The translations under genes and the position numbers were made by a program. Shown here one piece after another: positions 45,455-53,377 of a DNA stretch of 64,000 nt (positions are counted from its first letter, which is position 1; each line of letters begins with the position of its first letter). Location of the stretch: NCBI RefSeq assembly GCF_001909055.1, contig NZ_LVWI01000001.1:248001-312000 (forward strand). The letters run 5' to 3'. The stretch is from Paenibacillus helianthi (GTDB lineage: Bacteria; Bacillota; Bacilli; Paenibacillales; Paenibacillaceae). Below the pieces are notes generated by a model that did not search any database, was not told the origin of the DNA, and saw only the letters and a list, made by a program, of their open reading frames with translations.

Positions 45455-46687
45455 ATGAGTCCTATAAAAATACAACGAATAACCTCAGGTGCCGCTCCAT
45501 TCGCAGGCGGGGCTGCAGCCATTCTGCTGGCTATTGCTATCGTATCTGCACCGGAGTCCTCATTTGCGGCCTCCCTGCAGGGCCTTAAGCTATGGTGGAC
45601 ACTTGTCTTCCCGGCCCTTCTCCCTTTCCTGATCCTCTCGGAGATGCTTACGGCTTCCGGAGCAGTCCACGGCTTCGGTGTAATGCTTGAACCCCTTATG
45701 AAGCGAGTATTCCGGTTGCCCGGAGCCGGTGGATGGACACTTGCTCTGGGAATGACCGCAGGTTTTCCCGCCGGAGCAGGAGCGGTTATGCAGCTGCATA
45801 AACAGGGCCGGATTACGGACAAGGAGGCAGGAAGGCTGGCCTCCCTGGCGCACTATGCCAGCCCGGTGACTGTGCTTATCGTTATAGGCGCAGCTTTTCT
45901 GCACAGTCCCGCTTCCGGATACACACTACTGGCCATCCACTGGCTTGCCGGGTTATCCGCCGGCTGTACCTCCGCTCTATTTACCGGACGCTCTAAGCTC
46001 CAATCAACCGCAATCCAGGAACGGGCACACCGTAAAAGAGCCTCTCTGCTGACACGCGTTTATCGCGCTGCTGCGGACGCACGTGCACAGGATGGACGCA
46101 GCTTCGGAAGACTGCTTGGTGAATCCGTGGGTTCTGCCGTCCAGAACCTGATGATCGTCGGCGGCTATATGATCATCTTCGCAGTTGTAATCCATATAGC
46201 GGCTTCTGCGCTCCCACAGCTTCCGCCGGCACTGTTTTCAAGTCTGCTTGAGGTTCACCTTGGGGCTTATACGCTTACTACAGGAACAGCAGCCCTTCCT
46301 GTCTTCAATTCCATGAACACTCTCACAGCGGCCTGGTTATCGGCGGCCCTGGCCTGGAGCGGAATCTGTGGACAGCTCCAGGCGCTGACTCTCCTTAAGC
46401 AAGCCGGCGTCCGCTATCTGTCTTATGCTGCCATTCGATTGCTGCACGGCATGTACGCTTTTTTATTCACGTTTCTCCTGTGGAAACCGCTGCTTAATCT
46501 TCAGACAAATGTGCAGCCAGCAATAAGTGTACCGGATGAGCACCTGCCGGCGGTCACGCTAAATCCCTTAACGGTCTGGCGCTCAATTCCACAGTTAGCG
46601 GCCTTGCAGGCTCTGATCCTGCTCCTATTATTAGCTCTGTCTGCAGCTGTTTATATTACGGCTTCATTCCGCCGTCCATCCGCTTAA
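45455..46687 (+). CDS. ylbJ: Sporulation integral membrane protein YlbJ
   Basis: 410 residues, eight or more hydrophobic segments. Nucleoside-recognition-type motifs LKLWWTLVFPALLPFLILSE and GMTAGFPAGAGAV match YlbJ, which is needed for normal spore cortex and DPA uptake. ATG at 45455 is about nine bases after GAGGTG; 45446 is also possible. Its 3' end overlaps coaD by 32 bases in convergent orientation. Confidence 0.9.
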   Translation: MSPIKIQRITSGAAPFAGGAAAILLAIAIVSAPESSFAASLQGLKLWWTLVFPALLPFLILSEMLTASGAVHGFGVMLEPLMKRVFRLPGAGGWTLALGMTAGFPAGAGAVMQLHKQGRITDKEAGRLASLAHYASPVTVLIVIGAAFLHSPASGYTLLAIHWLAGLSAGCTSALFTGRSKLQSTAIQERAHRKRASLLTRVYRAAADARAQDGRSFGRLLGESVGSAVQNLMIVGGYMIIFAVVIHIAASALPQLPPALFSSLLEVHLGAYTLTTGTAALPVFNSMNTLTAAWLSAALAWSGICGQLQALTLLKQAGVRYLSYAAIRLLHGMYAFLFTFLLWKPLLNLQTNVQPAISVPDEHLPAVTLNPLTVWRSIPQLAALQALILLLLLALSAAVYITASFRRPSA

Positions 46688-47177
46688 ATTTGAGATTCAT
46701 GGCTTGTTCTACCTCAGGCGTCACAAAGTCGGAGACGTTCCCGCCGAAGTGGGCAATCTCCTTCACGACACTCGAGCTTAAATAGGAATATTTCGGATTA
46801 GTCATCATAAAAATAGTTTCTGCATCGGGGTCCAGATTATGATTAATCGAGGCATTCTGCAGCTCATATTCAAAATCGGTAACCGTTCGGATTCCGCGGA
46901 CAATCACCTGGGCGTCCTTTTGCCGGACATAATTGACCAGCAGATCACGGAAGCTGTCTACTTCCACATTGGGAATATCCTGGGTGGCCTGCCGGAGCAG
47001 ATCGGTACGTTCTTCTACGGAAAACAACGGATTTTTGCTTAAGTTGTTAAGGACGGCAACAATCAGTCTGTCGAACTGTTTGGCTGCACGGTTAATAATA
47101 TCCATATGCCCCATCGTCACCGGATCAAACGTTCCCGGATAAATGGCGACACGTTCTTTTCTAATCTGCAGACTCAT
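46656..47177 (-). CDS. coaD: Phosphopantetheine adenylyltransferase
   Basis: 173 residues. IYPGTFDPVTMGHMDII is the nucleotidyltransferase loop, IVRGIRTVTDFEYE and YLSSSVVKEIAHFGG close the fold. It makes dephospho-CoA. ATG at 47177 is six bases after AGGAGG and overlaps the rsmD stop by 17 bases. Confidence 0.96.
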   Translation of the reverse strand: MSLQIRKERVAIYPGTFDPVTMGHMDIINRAAKQFDRLIVAVLNNLSKNPLFSVEERTDLLRQATQDIPNVEVDSFRDLLVNYVRQKDAQVIVRGIRTVTDFEYELQNASINHNLDPDAETIFMMTNPKYSYLSSSVVKEIAHFGGNVSDFVTPEVEQAMNLKFKRMDGGMKP

Positions 47178-47772
47178 CATTACCCTCCTTGCTGCTCTCC
47201 TGTACTTCTTGGGAGGCAGCCTCATACTTATAAATAGAGACTGTCGTCTCTCCATATACAGCTTGCCGTGTTCTATGGAATCCCGGGATGTCCTCCGGAT
47301 ATTCATAGCCTGACTCATGTTCTAGTACAATCACCGCATCCTGGCGCAGCAGTCCCTTTTGAACCATAGCCAGCATCAGTTCATCCCCATGCTTCAGCCT
47401 GTATGGAGGGTCCAGGAAGACAAGATCGAACGAACGCCCCCGTTTTTCCAGCGCACTTAGCGCTCTTCCTGCTTCATTGCGGTAGACCTCTGCCTGTTCC
47501 TCCACCTTGGCCGCCTTCAGATTTGCGCGCACCGTATCAATGCTCTTCTGTTCCATGTCCACAAAAACAGCCTGATCCATCCCCCTGCTCAAGGCTTCAA
47601 TTCCGAGCCCGCCCGTTCCTGCGAACAAATCCAGCGCGGCACCTCCCTCAAAATAAGGCCCGATCATACTGAACATCGCTTCCTTGACCTTGTCGGTTGT
47701 AGGCCGCGTCCCGCTGCCCGGAACACTTTTCAAGGGTCTGCCCTTTGCACTTCCCGATACAACTCTCACCAC
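47161..47772 (-). CDS. rsmD: 16S rRNA (guanine966-N2)-methyltransferase RsmD
   Basis: 203 residues. TRPTTDKVKEAMF, the SAM loop ALDLFAGTGGLGIEALSRG and the catalytic DPPY (FLDPPYRLKHGD) identify it. GTG start at 47772. It is upstream of coaD, the common arrangement. Confidence 0.95.
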   Translation of the reverse strand: MVRVVSGSAKGRPLKSVPGSGTRPTTDKVKEAMFSMIGPYFEGGAALDLFAGTGGLGIEALSRGMDQAVFVDMEQKSIDTVRANLKAAKVEEQAEVYRNEAGRALSALEKRGRSFDLVFLDPPYRLKHGDELMLAMVQKGLLRQDAVIVLEHESGYEYPEDIPGFHRTRQAVYGETTVSIYKYEAASQEVQESSKEGNDESAD

Positions 47773-48139
47773 TATTCACCTGCTCTTATGTCTCTGTTAG
47801 TTATGCCGTTTAGGGCATAAGTCCAAGCCTATAGTACCACAATTGTCTATTGAAATAAAAAAATGTCTGCAGGTGTCCTACCGAGGCGGCTAATTTCTTC
47901 CGACTTTCCGTGTATAAAATTGGACATTCAGGGCCATCATGTAATTATCGACATTGCAAGATGTCGTAGACAACCGCGGAGCAGGCTTACGTTTCCCCAT
48001 AAGCTCTTCGTCCGGTTTCTCCTCTCCCATGAAAGGGCGCTCCGAAAGGGGCGCCCGATTTTTATATTCTATATACACTTCGATATTACAGTTTCCCCAA
48101 ATGAAAAAAACAAAAAAAAGCCGCCAAAGAGGTAGCCTT
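47773..48139. other. Gap between rsmD and the LytTR gene
   Basis: Contains a TTATGCC/GGCATAA hairpin (47801-47819), a GGGCGC/GCGCCC hairpin (48037-48058) followed by GATTTTT on the plus strand, and the LytTR operon terminator. A 62-codon minus-strand frame (47890-48078) lacks a ribosome site and is not called. Confidence 0.5.
48103..48139 (-). terminator. Terminator-like end of the Agr-like operon
   Basis: Minus strand GGCTACC-TCTTT-GGCGGC with an imperfect stem, then TTTTTTTTGTTTTTTT, directly after the LytTR stop at 48140. Confidence 0.6.
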
Positions 48140-48526
48140 TCATGTAAAAATAACTGTGGAATCCAGTTCTGTTATAACCTGAAGCACCTCTTTAAGGCCG
48201 CTTTTGGACATGGTGCTGTATTTTGAGGCTTTGTTCCTCTCCGACTCGGGTTCGAAGTAGGCTACTTTCAGCAGCTTATTGATTTCTACGATCCTCCGTA
48301 TATTAATGCTATTGTTCCGGTCAGCGAGCAGAAAGCAATAGCCTGAGGCGTTGAGGACTTGAGTCCAATATTTTAAAGTCCCGGCTGTAAAATAAACGGA
48401 GTCCAACGTGTGCAGCAACAAAATCGCTGTGCGGCTGTCCGTCCCCAGGTAGATGATCTCATCAATTCTAACAGTTATAAGACCCGTCTTCCCCTCAATA
48501 TCTCTAGTTACACTTATGGTGTCCAT
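48140..48526 (-). CDS. Stand-alone LytTR-type DNA-binding regulator
   Basis: 128 residues. The LytTR fold is seen in ITVRIDEIIYLGTDSRTAIL, a VYFTAGTLKYWTQVL middle and the RNNSINIRRIVEINK signature that matches the RxYiVN..kI.ei core, ending in TMSKSGLKEVLQVI. There is no receiver domain, unlike AgrA. The ATG is six bases after GGAGG and 14 bases after the stop of the AgrD-like gene, so these two are coupled. It should bind DNA and control the autoinducer genes or others; targets unknown. Confidence 0.8.
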   Translation of the reverse strand: MDTISVTRDIEGKTGLITVRIDEIIYLGTDSRTAILLLHTLDSVYFTAGTLKYWTQVLNASGYCFLLADRNNSINIRRIVEINKLLKVAYFEPESERNKASKYSTMSKSGLKEVLQVITELDSTVIFT

Positions 48527-48540
48527 GGTATGCCTCCAAG

Positions 48541-48684
48541 CTACTTAAGCAGTTCTTCCGGTGTCTCACCTTTATATATGAAAAGGATACTATCTGTAGT
48601 TACTATAAACATTGCTGTCATAGCCAGGAAAGAAGCCATCCGGTAATTGATGCTGTGACATGCCTTTTTCAGGAAACTCTTCAC
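48541..48684 (-). CDS. AgrD-like cyclic lactone autoinducer precursor
   Basis: 47 residues, GTG start eight bases after GGGGTG. An amphipathic, basic N-terminus (MKSFLKKACHSINYR), a hydrophobic middle, then TTDSILFI and the acidic tail YKGETPEELLK. The tail matches the AgrD pattern in which five residues separate the ring from P.EL. The proposed ring is Ser32-Ile-Leu-Phe-Ile36, five members, with Ser in place of the usual Cys; the mature peptide would be a lactone. It lies between the membrane-protein and LytTR genes. No AgrB is adjacent, so the maturation enzyme is unknown. Confidence 0.72.
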   Translation of the reverse strand: MKSFLKKACHSINYRMASFLAMTAMFIVTTDSILFIYKGETPEELLK

Positions 48685-48742
48685 TTCTGCTTCACCCCGA
48701 TTCACCCGGTAGGATAGAAAAAGGCGAAGGAGATTCCGCTAG

Positions 48743-49366
48743 TTACTTCCCCCGCTCTTTCGAAACAGCATAATACAACAAGAATATGACTGTAACTGCA
48801 AAAAATGCAATGAGAATGAACAATTGCTCGAAGTAGACGATAACAGATAGCAGACCTAGAAATACAACAATTAGCACGATAATCAGAATGTCCTCAAACT
48901 TAAAACGGAGCCGCTCAAAATCGAATTTAAAACCCCAGCCAATCTTGTATAGCCAGATGGAGAGAATTACACTTATCAGCCCTGAGGAAAATTGCAGAAG
49001 ATAACCATTGGATAGGCTGGCCTGGGCAGCATCGATGGAACCAAATAAAAGAAACGCTAACCCGGTTTGCAATAATGCATAGATTGCATATCCAAGGATA
49101 GTTGTGATCCATGACCATACCAGAGGGATTTTAACAACAACTGAAAAGAAAAAGATAAAGATTAACACCGTAATTAATGGTACTAAGTACGCTAATGAGA
49201 GTTCATTTCTAAGTATGTAACTTTGCAAATTGATCAAGAGGCTTACGATTAGAGCTTCCCATATAAAATCTCCGGGCTTGAAACGGAAGAGCGCCATAAC
49301 CAAATAATATACGCCAATCGTTTCTATAATCGAGAAAAACATAAATCCTGCCGGCTCCCAAAACAA
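48743..49366 (-). CDS. Polytopic membrane protein, kinase-less sensor-like component of the Agr-like locus
   Basis: 207 residues with about six or seven hydrophobic segments (for example FFSIIETIGVYYLVMALFRF, then VPLITVLIFIFFFSVVV and DILIIVLIVVFLGLLSVIVY). There is no catalytic domain, ending in KERGK soon after the last helix. The size, topology and neighbours fit the sensor part of an AgrC-like protein or the membrane inhibitor of a LytTR regulatory system. It is not AgrB: the conserved Cys-His protease motif is absent. Start TTG at 49366; ribosome site weak (GGCGGTG). First gene of a three-gene operon. Confidence 0.62.
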   Translation of the reverse strand: MFWEPAGFMFFSIIETIGVYYLVMALFRFKPGDFIWEALIVSLLINLQSYILRNELSLAYLVPLITVLIFIFFFSVVVKIPLVWSWITTILGYAIYALLQTGLAFLLFGSIDAAQASLSNGYLLQFSSGLISVILSIWLYKIGWGFKFDFERLRFKFEDILIIVLIVVFLGLLSVIVYFEQLFILIAFFAVTVIFLLYYAVSKERGK

Positions 49367-49405
49367 CCCACAACACCGCCTGCTCTTTTTTCATTCATTA
49401 CATTA

Positions 49406-49435
49406 ATTATATATCTATTCCTTGGGATGTGTACA
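49406..49435 (-). promoter_or_regulatory. Candidate promoter of the Agr-like operon
   Basis: TGTACA (49435-49430), 18 bases, TATAAT (49411-49406), about 40 bases before the TTG at 49366. No clear LytTR-type direct repeats were found near it. Confidence 0.45.
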
Positions 49436-49487
49436 CTATTTATGATTTCAACATTCGTGTTGCATCAGAAGAAAAGTATTTTACAGT

Positions 49488-49514
49488 AAAAAAGCACCTG
49501 CCAGGTGCTTTTTT
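49488..49514. terminator. Bidirectional intrinsic terminator
   Basis: AAAAAAGCACCTG and the complementary CAGGTGCTTTTTT around a minimal loop. It ends the ferritin-like gene on the minus strand, just upstream of the Agr-like promoter. Confidence 0.85.
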
Positions 49515-49523
49515 GATACTTGA

Positions 49524-49988
49524 TTACTTATTTTTGGCGTACAGCCAATTGTAGTAGCTGGCATGCTTAATCTCATCTGTCATGATCTCGAAGATCCAGT
49601 CCCGGTACTGGGGATTGATATGCAAATAAAGCTTGCGATACTTTTCAAATGCTTTGAGTTCGCCGATCAATGCCTTTTCAATACCTTCCAGATAACTGGC
49701 CGGCAATGGTTCTGTCCCTTCATCTGAAACCTTGGGAGCCATTCCGGTCAGCTGGGTGTAAAGCGTCTTGAACATGCTCCGGTGCTTTCTCTCATCATCG
49801 CGGATGCCTGCAATAATCTCTTGTTCTTCCCTTGTTGGAGCCAATTTAATAAGGAAGTCATAAAACAGCTCATCATTCCGCTCTCCTTGAATTGACTGTT
49901 GGATCAATTGGAGGACCATTTCGTCATTGCGAGACAGAAGCTGGTTGGACGACTGGAAATGAGGAGCAAAATACGTTTGATAATTCAC
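49524..49988 (-). CDS. Ferritin-like domain protein
   Basis: 154 residues, mostly helical. Metal-binding residues typical of rubrerythrin/ferritin-like folds are seen in ERNDELFYD, DDERKH, ELKAFEKYRK and DEIKHASYY. It may bind a di-iron site, with a role in oxidative stress or storage. GTG start at 49988 (GGCGGTG upstream). Function not known further. Confidence 0.8.
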   Translation of the reverse strand: MNYQTYFAPHFQSSNQLLSRNDEMVLQLIQQSIQGERNDELFYDFLIKLAPTREEQEIIAGIRDDERKHRSMFKTLYTQLTGMAPKVSDEGTEPLPASYLEGIEKALIGELKAFEKYRKLYLHINPQYRDWIFEIMTDEIKHASYYNWLYAKNK

Positions 49989-50085
49989 GGCGACACCGCC
50001 TTTAATATAATAGGAACACTTAGTTACAGGATATTCACCTATAGCCTAAACGTTCCCCCGCGGCGGATACATCGTCCTAGCCCAA

Positions 50086-51807
50086 TTACAAATTCAAAAT
50101 CCATTGCCCCATATCAGTGATGACCTGAGGATCTACCATTCCTGGTTTGTTATATCCCGCTGCGGTTCCCGCATTTTCCCCTTCATCATTCACGAAGAAA
50201 TGATTAAGACCTGGATAAAGCTTAAAGGAAGCTGCAGGATTCCCTTTTAGAACATCCTTCCACTGCGGAAAGTCTTTGTCCGGATAGACCTGAAAATCAT
50301 CGGCACCTTGCAGCACTAGCACGGGTTTGGTAAGCTTACGAGCCAACTCGGCCGTAGGATGCATATCCATCTCTTTAAAATAATAAGCCGGAACACCAAA
50401 TACACTAGGCATTGCCTTGGATTGCTCTAAGGTCATTGCAGACAACTCTTTTCCCTTGGAGCTTTCGGCGTCGATAGCTGCCATAGTCTGTGTCTTACGC
50501 GGATCAGAGTTTGATAAATTTTGGATAGACGCCATATTCTGATCGTAAATAATCTCCAGTAGACTGCGCGGCGATCCCGCCAGCAGGATCAGTCCTGCAA
50601 AGCTACCGCCGTCAGCATCAATTCTCGGAGCAAGCATACCTCCAAGGCTATGACCAACCAGATATACCTGTGCAGGATTCATTCGTTTGTCAGCCTTGAG
50701 CACCTTAGATGCGGCAACCGCATCATCAACCGTTTCATCCTTAACACTAACGGTTGCGGCTGCAGCTCCTATAAACTGCTCCGGATAAGAATAGCTCCGT
50801 TTATCGTAACGAAGCACTGCGATGCCTTGTTTGGCAAGTCCATAGGCTATATCCCGGAAAGGCTTATAAGCGAATACTGTTTCGTCACGGTCTGAAGCTC
50901 CAGAACCCTGAACAAGCACTACAGAAGCCAAAGGATGAGTCGAATGATTGGGGAGCGTCAGCAGCCCTTTAAGCGGATGTGATGTCCCGGCACCAACAAC
51001 CACCTCTTCCTCGGTTACTCCATCGGGAAGCTTAAGCTCTGGAGCATTAGATTGTGTTGCTGCTGCTGCTGCAGGGGCAAACCAGAGTCCCTTGATTTCG
51101 CCGGAGCTGTCTGTGGTTATCGTTATAGTCAAATTCCCTTTTGTAAAAATGGCTGTGGAGGCAATAGTCAATTCATGATTCACTTGATGACTTGATACTG
51201 AATCAATCTTAAGGTACTCGCCAAAGGTCTCGGTTATGCCTTGCCAAACTTGCTGAAGCTTGGCAACAGTAATGGCCTTTTGGCTTGACTCATTAAAAAA
51301 CTGCTGCCATAACACCTCATGCTGATTAGAGGCCAGCAGTCCTGCTACTTTCTCAGCGAAAACCTGTGGAGTATAGACTCTAACTTGAGCCAAGGATGAA
51401 TCATAGGAGACCACTAACCCCATGGCATTCAGCAAGGATATGGGAACATAAATAAGATTCCCTTGAAGCACCGCCTTTTCTTCAATCGCAAACTTATCCT
51501 TCCCATTCAATATTGCTTCATTTGCACCAAGTTTCAGCGTAATCTGTTGGCCGTTACGGCTTAGTTGAAGTACTTTTTGTTCTTTTATGTAATTAACTTC
51601 CAGACCTAGTGCTATACCAACCTTACGGATAGGGACCAGTACCGTATTGCCTTTTGCGAACGGAGTCGCATTCACAGGAAACTTCACGACTTCATTGTTC
51701 ACACTAAATGTTGTTTTAAGTGCTGCTCCATGTGCTGCCGGTGCTGACCAAGACCATACACCCAGCAGCAGCACACAAGCCAATATGAGTGACAATTTGT
51801 TTCTCAT
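50086..51807 (-). CDS. Secreted alpha/beta hydrolase with copper-amine-oxidase-like N-domain
   Basis: 573 residues. Signal peptide (1-28, LILACVLLLGVWSWSAPAAHGAA). Residues about 35-145 are a copper amine oxidase N-terminal-like repeat (TVLVPIRKVGIALGLEVNY, LIYVPISLLNAMGLVV), common in Paenibacillus exported proteins. From about 265 an alpha/beta hydrolase: ASVVLVQGSGASDRDE, nucleophile in YLVGHSLGGMLAPR, acidic residue in LVLQGADDFQVYP, and His in YPGLNHFF. A DUF3887-like segment may lie between. Substrate unknown. Confidence 0.85.
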   Translation of the reverse strand: MRNKLSLILACVLLLGVWSWSAPAAHGAALKTTFSVNNEVVKFPVNATPFAKGNTVLVPIRKVGIALGLEVNYIKEQKVLQLSRNGQQITLKLGANEAILNGKDKFAIEEKAVLQGNLIYVPISLLNAMGLVVSYDSSLAQVRVYTPQVFAEKVAGLLASNQHEVLWQQFFNESSQKAITVAKLQQVWQGITETFGEYLKIDSVSSHQVNHELTIASTAIFTKGNLTITITTDSSGEIKGLWFAPAAAAATQSNAPELKLPDGVTEEEVVVGAGTSHPLKGLLTLPNHSTHPLASVVLVQGSGASDRDETVFAYKPFRDIAYGLAKQGIAVLRYDKRSYSYPEQFIGAAAATVSVKDETVDDAVAASKVLKADKRMNPAQVYLVGHSLGGMLAPRIDADGGSFAGLILLAGSPRSLLEIIYDQNMASIQNLSNSDPRKTQTMAAIDAESSKGKELSAMTLEQSKAMPSVFGVPAYYFKEMDMHPTAELARKLTKPVLVLQGADDFQVYPDKDFPQWKDVLKGNPAASFKLYPGLNHFFVNDEGENAGTAAGYNKPGMVDPQVITDMGQWILNL

Positions 51808-51901
51808 GTTAATATCCCCTTTCTGAAATCACATCCTTTTCTAATACGAACTAGATGGTAAATGGTTACAATTATTTTTTTGAAATTCATCCTTTATCTA
51901 C

Positions 51902-52153
51902 TCACAACCTGCCGCTCTCCTTCAGGAAAATAAAGTCTTTGCCGCGCCGGGTCAATCTCACACCTTGTGTGTTAACGCCAAGCAGCCTGTTGCCGGACCT
52001 TGTGAAGATGATATTCTCTACCAGCCGGTCATCAAAAATCTCCTCTATTCTTTCATTAAAATCCTCCTCACCCAACTCCAGCGCCTCTTTCTCCAGAGGT
52101 ACACCCGCTTCAATCAGTTTAAGTACGATATAAATTCTTTCTTTCTCTTCCAT
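51902..52153 (-). CDS. Small hypothetical protein, YjcQ-like or winged helix
   Basis: 83 residues, acidic, with a charged helix at the start (MEEKERIYIVLKLIEAGVPL) and a beta hairpin end (GVRLTRRGKDFIFLKES). I do not recognise a family with confidence. The pattern of a helix bundle then LLGV...GVRLT is like YjcQ-type proteins. ATG at 52153 has a weak GTGAAG upstream. Confidence 0.5.
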   Translation of the reverse strand: MEEKERIYIVLKLIEAGVPLEKEALELGEEDFNERIEEIFDDRLVENIIFTRSGNRLLGVNTQGVRLTRRGKDFIFLKESGRL

Positions 52154-52264
52154 AACTTCACCACTCTCATGAATAATGTATTTCACAAACAAAACTGTCC
52201 CCTTCTTATTCTACACTACTCCTCTATATTTACACTGGCTTGTCCTTCACAACGGGTAAAAGAA

Positions 52265-52304
52265 GCGCGATCCGGCATTTCTGCTCAGAGATCGCGCGAC
52301 CATT
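52265..52304 (-). terminator. Terminator of the YjcZ-like gene
   Basis: GCGCGATC and GATCGCGC arms with a 17-base loop; on the minus strand followed by TTCTTTT (52264-52258). It lies just beyond the stop at 52313. Confidence 0.75.
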
Positions 52305-52312
52305 TCCTGTAC

Positions 52313-52450
52313 TTAGATGAAGCAAGCACTCAAGATAATAACCAGAAGGATGTAAAGCACCAGAATCGCACCTGTCGAAGTAAAAGGACTTACAACAGGA
52401 CCAACATTAGCTCCACCCACATTACCGCCATAACCACAATCTGCACCCAT
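52313..52450 (-). CDS. YjcZ-like small sporulation membrane peptide
   Basis: 45 residues, Gly-rich start (MGADCGYGGNVGGANVG) and a single hydrophobic helix at the end (AILVLYILLVIILSACFI). This is the pattern of YjcZ-family proteins, expressed in sporulating cells. ATG preceded by AAGGAGG at seven bases, and followed by its own terminator. Exact role unknown. Confidence 0.75.
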   Translation of the reverse strand: MGADCGYGGNVGGANVGPVVSPFTSTGAILVLYILLVIILSACFI

Positions 52451-52575
52451 GAGATTACCTCCTTCAATTTGATCACTACACAACAGAATATGTCCCCGAC
52501 CCCCGTACAGATTGGGCTAAACGGTTTATTTTTAGGCCGCTGCTTGTGAATTTTTCAAAGGCAGGATGCTGTTCC

Positions 52576-52998
52576 TTAATCCGATACCAGAATTCCGTCA
52601 AAGCTCTCCGGTCCAACACGAATGGTACCCAGGAGATTGGAGGAGACAAATGCAGTATACGTAAGCTGGGGTGAAACCGGTGGTAAGAAATCAGCGGCAG
52701 AGAACGCAATTACCTGTGGTGCCAGGACACTTAAATTAAAAGTGGAGGTCGCTGAGTATACTACCGGGTCAGTGGGCAATGTCCCTCTGACAATCGTTAT
52801 TGTGATGCCTACCAGAGCGAGTGGAAGCTGGACAGATACAGTTCCCTTGAGCAGCACCCGGGGATTCGTCGTAATTCCTTCAGTAATCAGGCCAATCTGA
52901 CCGAATAGTTGAGGCGTATTGATCACCAGAATCGGAATGGCGATGGAATTGGCAGTACTGGCATTCTGTGAAGTTCTTGCATCCAAATAAGTTCCCAT
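52576..52998 (-). CDS. Exosporium/spore-coat-like beta-rich protein
   Basis: 140 residues, no signal peptide. It is rich in Val, Ile, Thr and Asn with repeated short strands (SIAIPILVINTPQLFGQI, VLLKGTVSVQLPLALVGITI). The pattern recalls ExsC-like exosporium proteins. Assignment rests on composition and style, and a viral-type beta protein cannot be excluded. ATG follows AAGGAGGTG. It lies 126 bases upstream of the YjcZ-like gene. Confidence 0.5.
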   Translation of the reverse strand: MGTYLDARTSQNASTANSIAIPILVINTPQLFGQIGLITEGITTNPRVLLKGTVSVQLPLALVGITITIVRGTLPTDPVVYSATSTFNLSVLAPQVIAFSAADFLPPVSPQLTYTAFVSSNLLGTIRVGPESFDGILVSD

Positions 52999-53092
52999 AT
53001 GAACACCTCCTTTCCTTCCTTATCATATTTTGGAACGCTATCTATTGCTTGGTCTACTGGCCTGTGAGCAAGGCCTAAATGATAAGAGGATT

Positions 53093-53377
53093 TCAGTCCT
53101 TGGTTGAACCATCCCTCTTATTGAATGCAAGCTCGAAAAGTCCGGTTGCGGACAATCCGGCAAGTCCACCTGCCCAAAGGCGCAGAATCAGATTCATTTC
53201 GGTAAACGGGTAAGCTACAGCACCGACAAACAGACCAATCACAAGTCCAACGGCAGGAACCAGGTTTCGTGGCAGGTTCACTGTGGACTTGACCAATTGA
53301 ACCAACGCGAGAACAAAAACAGCCAACACTGAAGCAAACGCAAGAACATTATTCAGCGCCTCGTTCACCATGTTCAT
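53093..53377 (-). CDS. Hol118-like phage-type holin
   Basis: 94 residues with two to three hydrophobic helices (VLAFASVLAVFVLALVQL, VPAVGLVIGLFVGAVAY) and the conserved LRLWAGGLAGLSATGLFE tail seen in A118/Hol118 holins. It overlaps the endolysin stop and is reached by AGGAGG at the end of that gene. Holins form membrane lesions that release the endolysin. Confidence 0.82.
   Translation of the reverse strand: MNMVNEALNNVLAFASVLAVFVLALVQLVKSTVNLPRNLVPAVGLVIGLFVGAVAYPFTEMNLILRLWAGGLAGLSATGLFELAFNKRDGSTKD

Noticed and set aside
47890-48078. 62-codon minus-strand frame in the rsmD-LytTR gap
   Set aside because: No ribosome-binding site and no recognisable domain; it crosses a hairpin. Left uncalled, though a small protein is not excluded.
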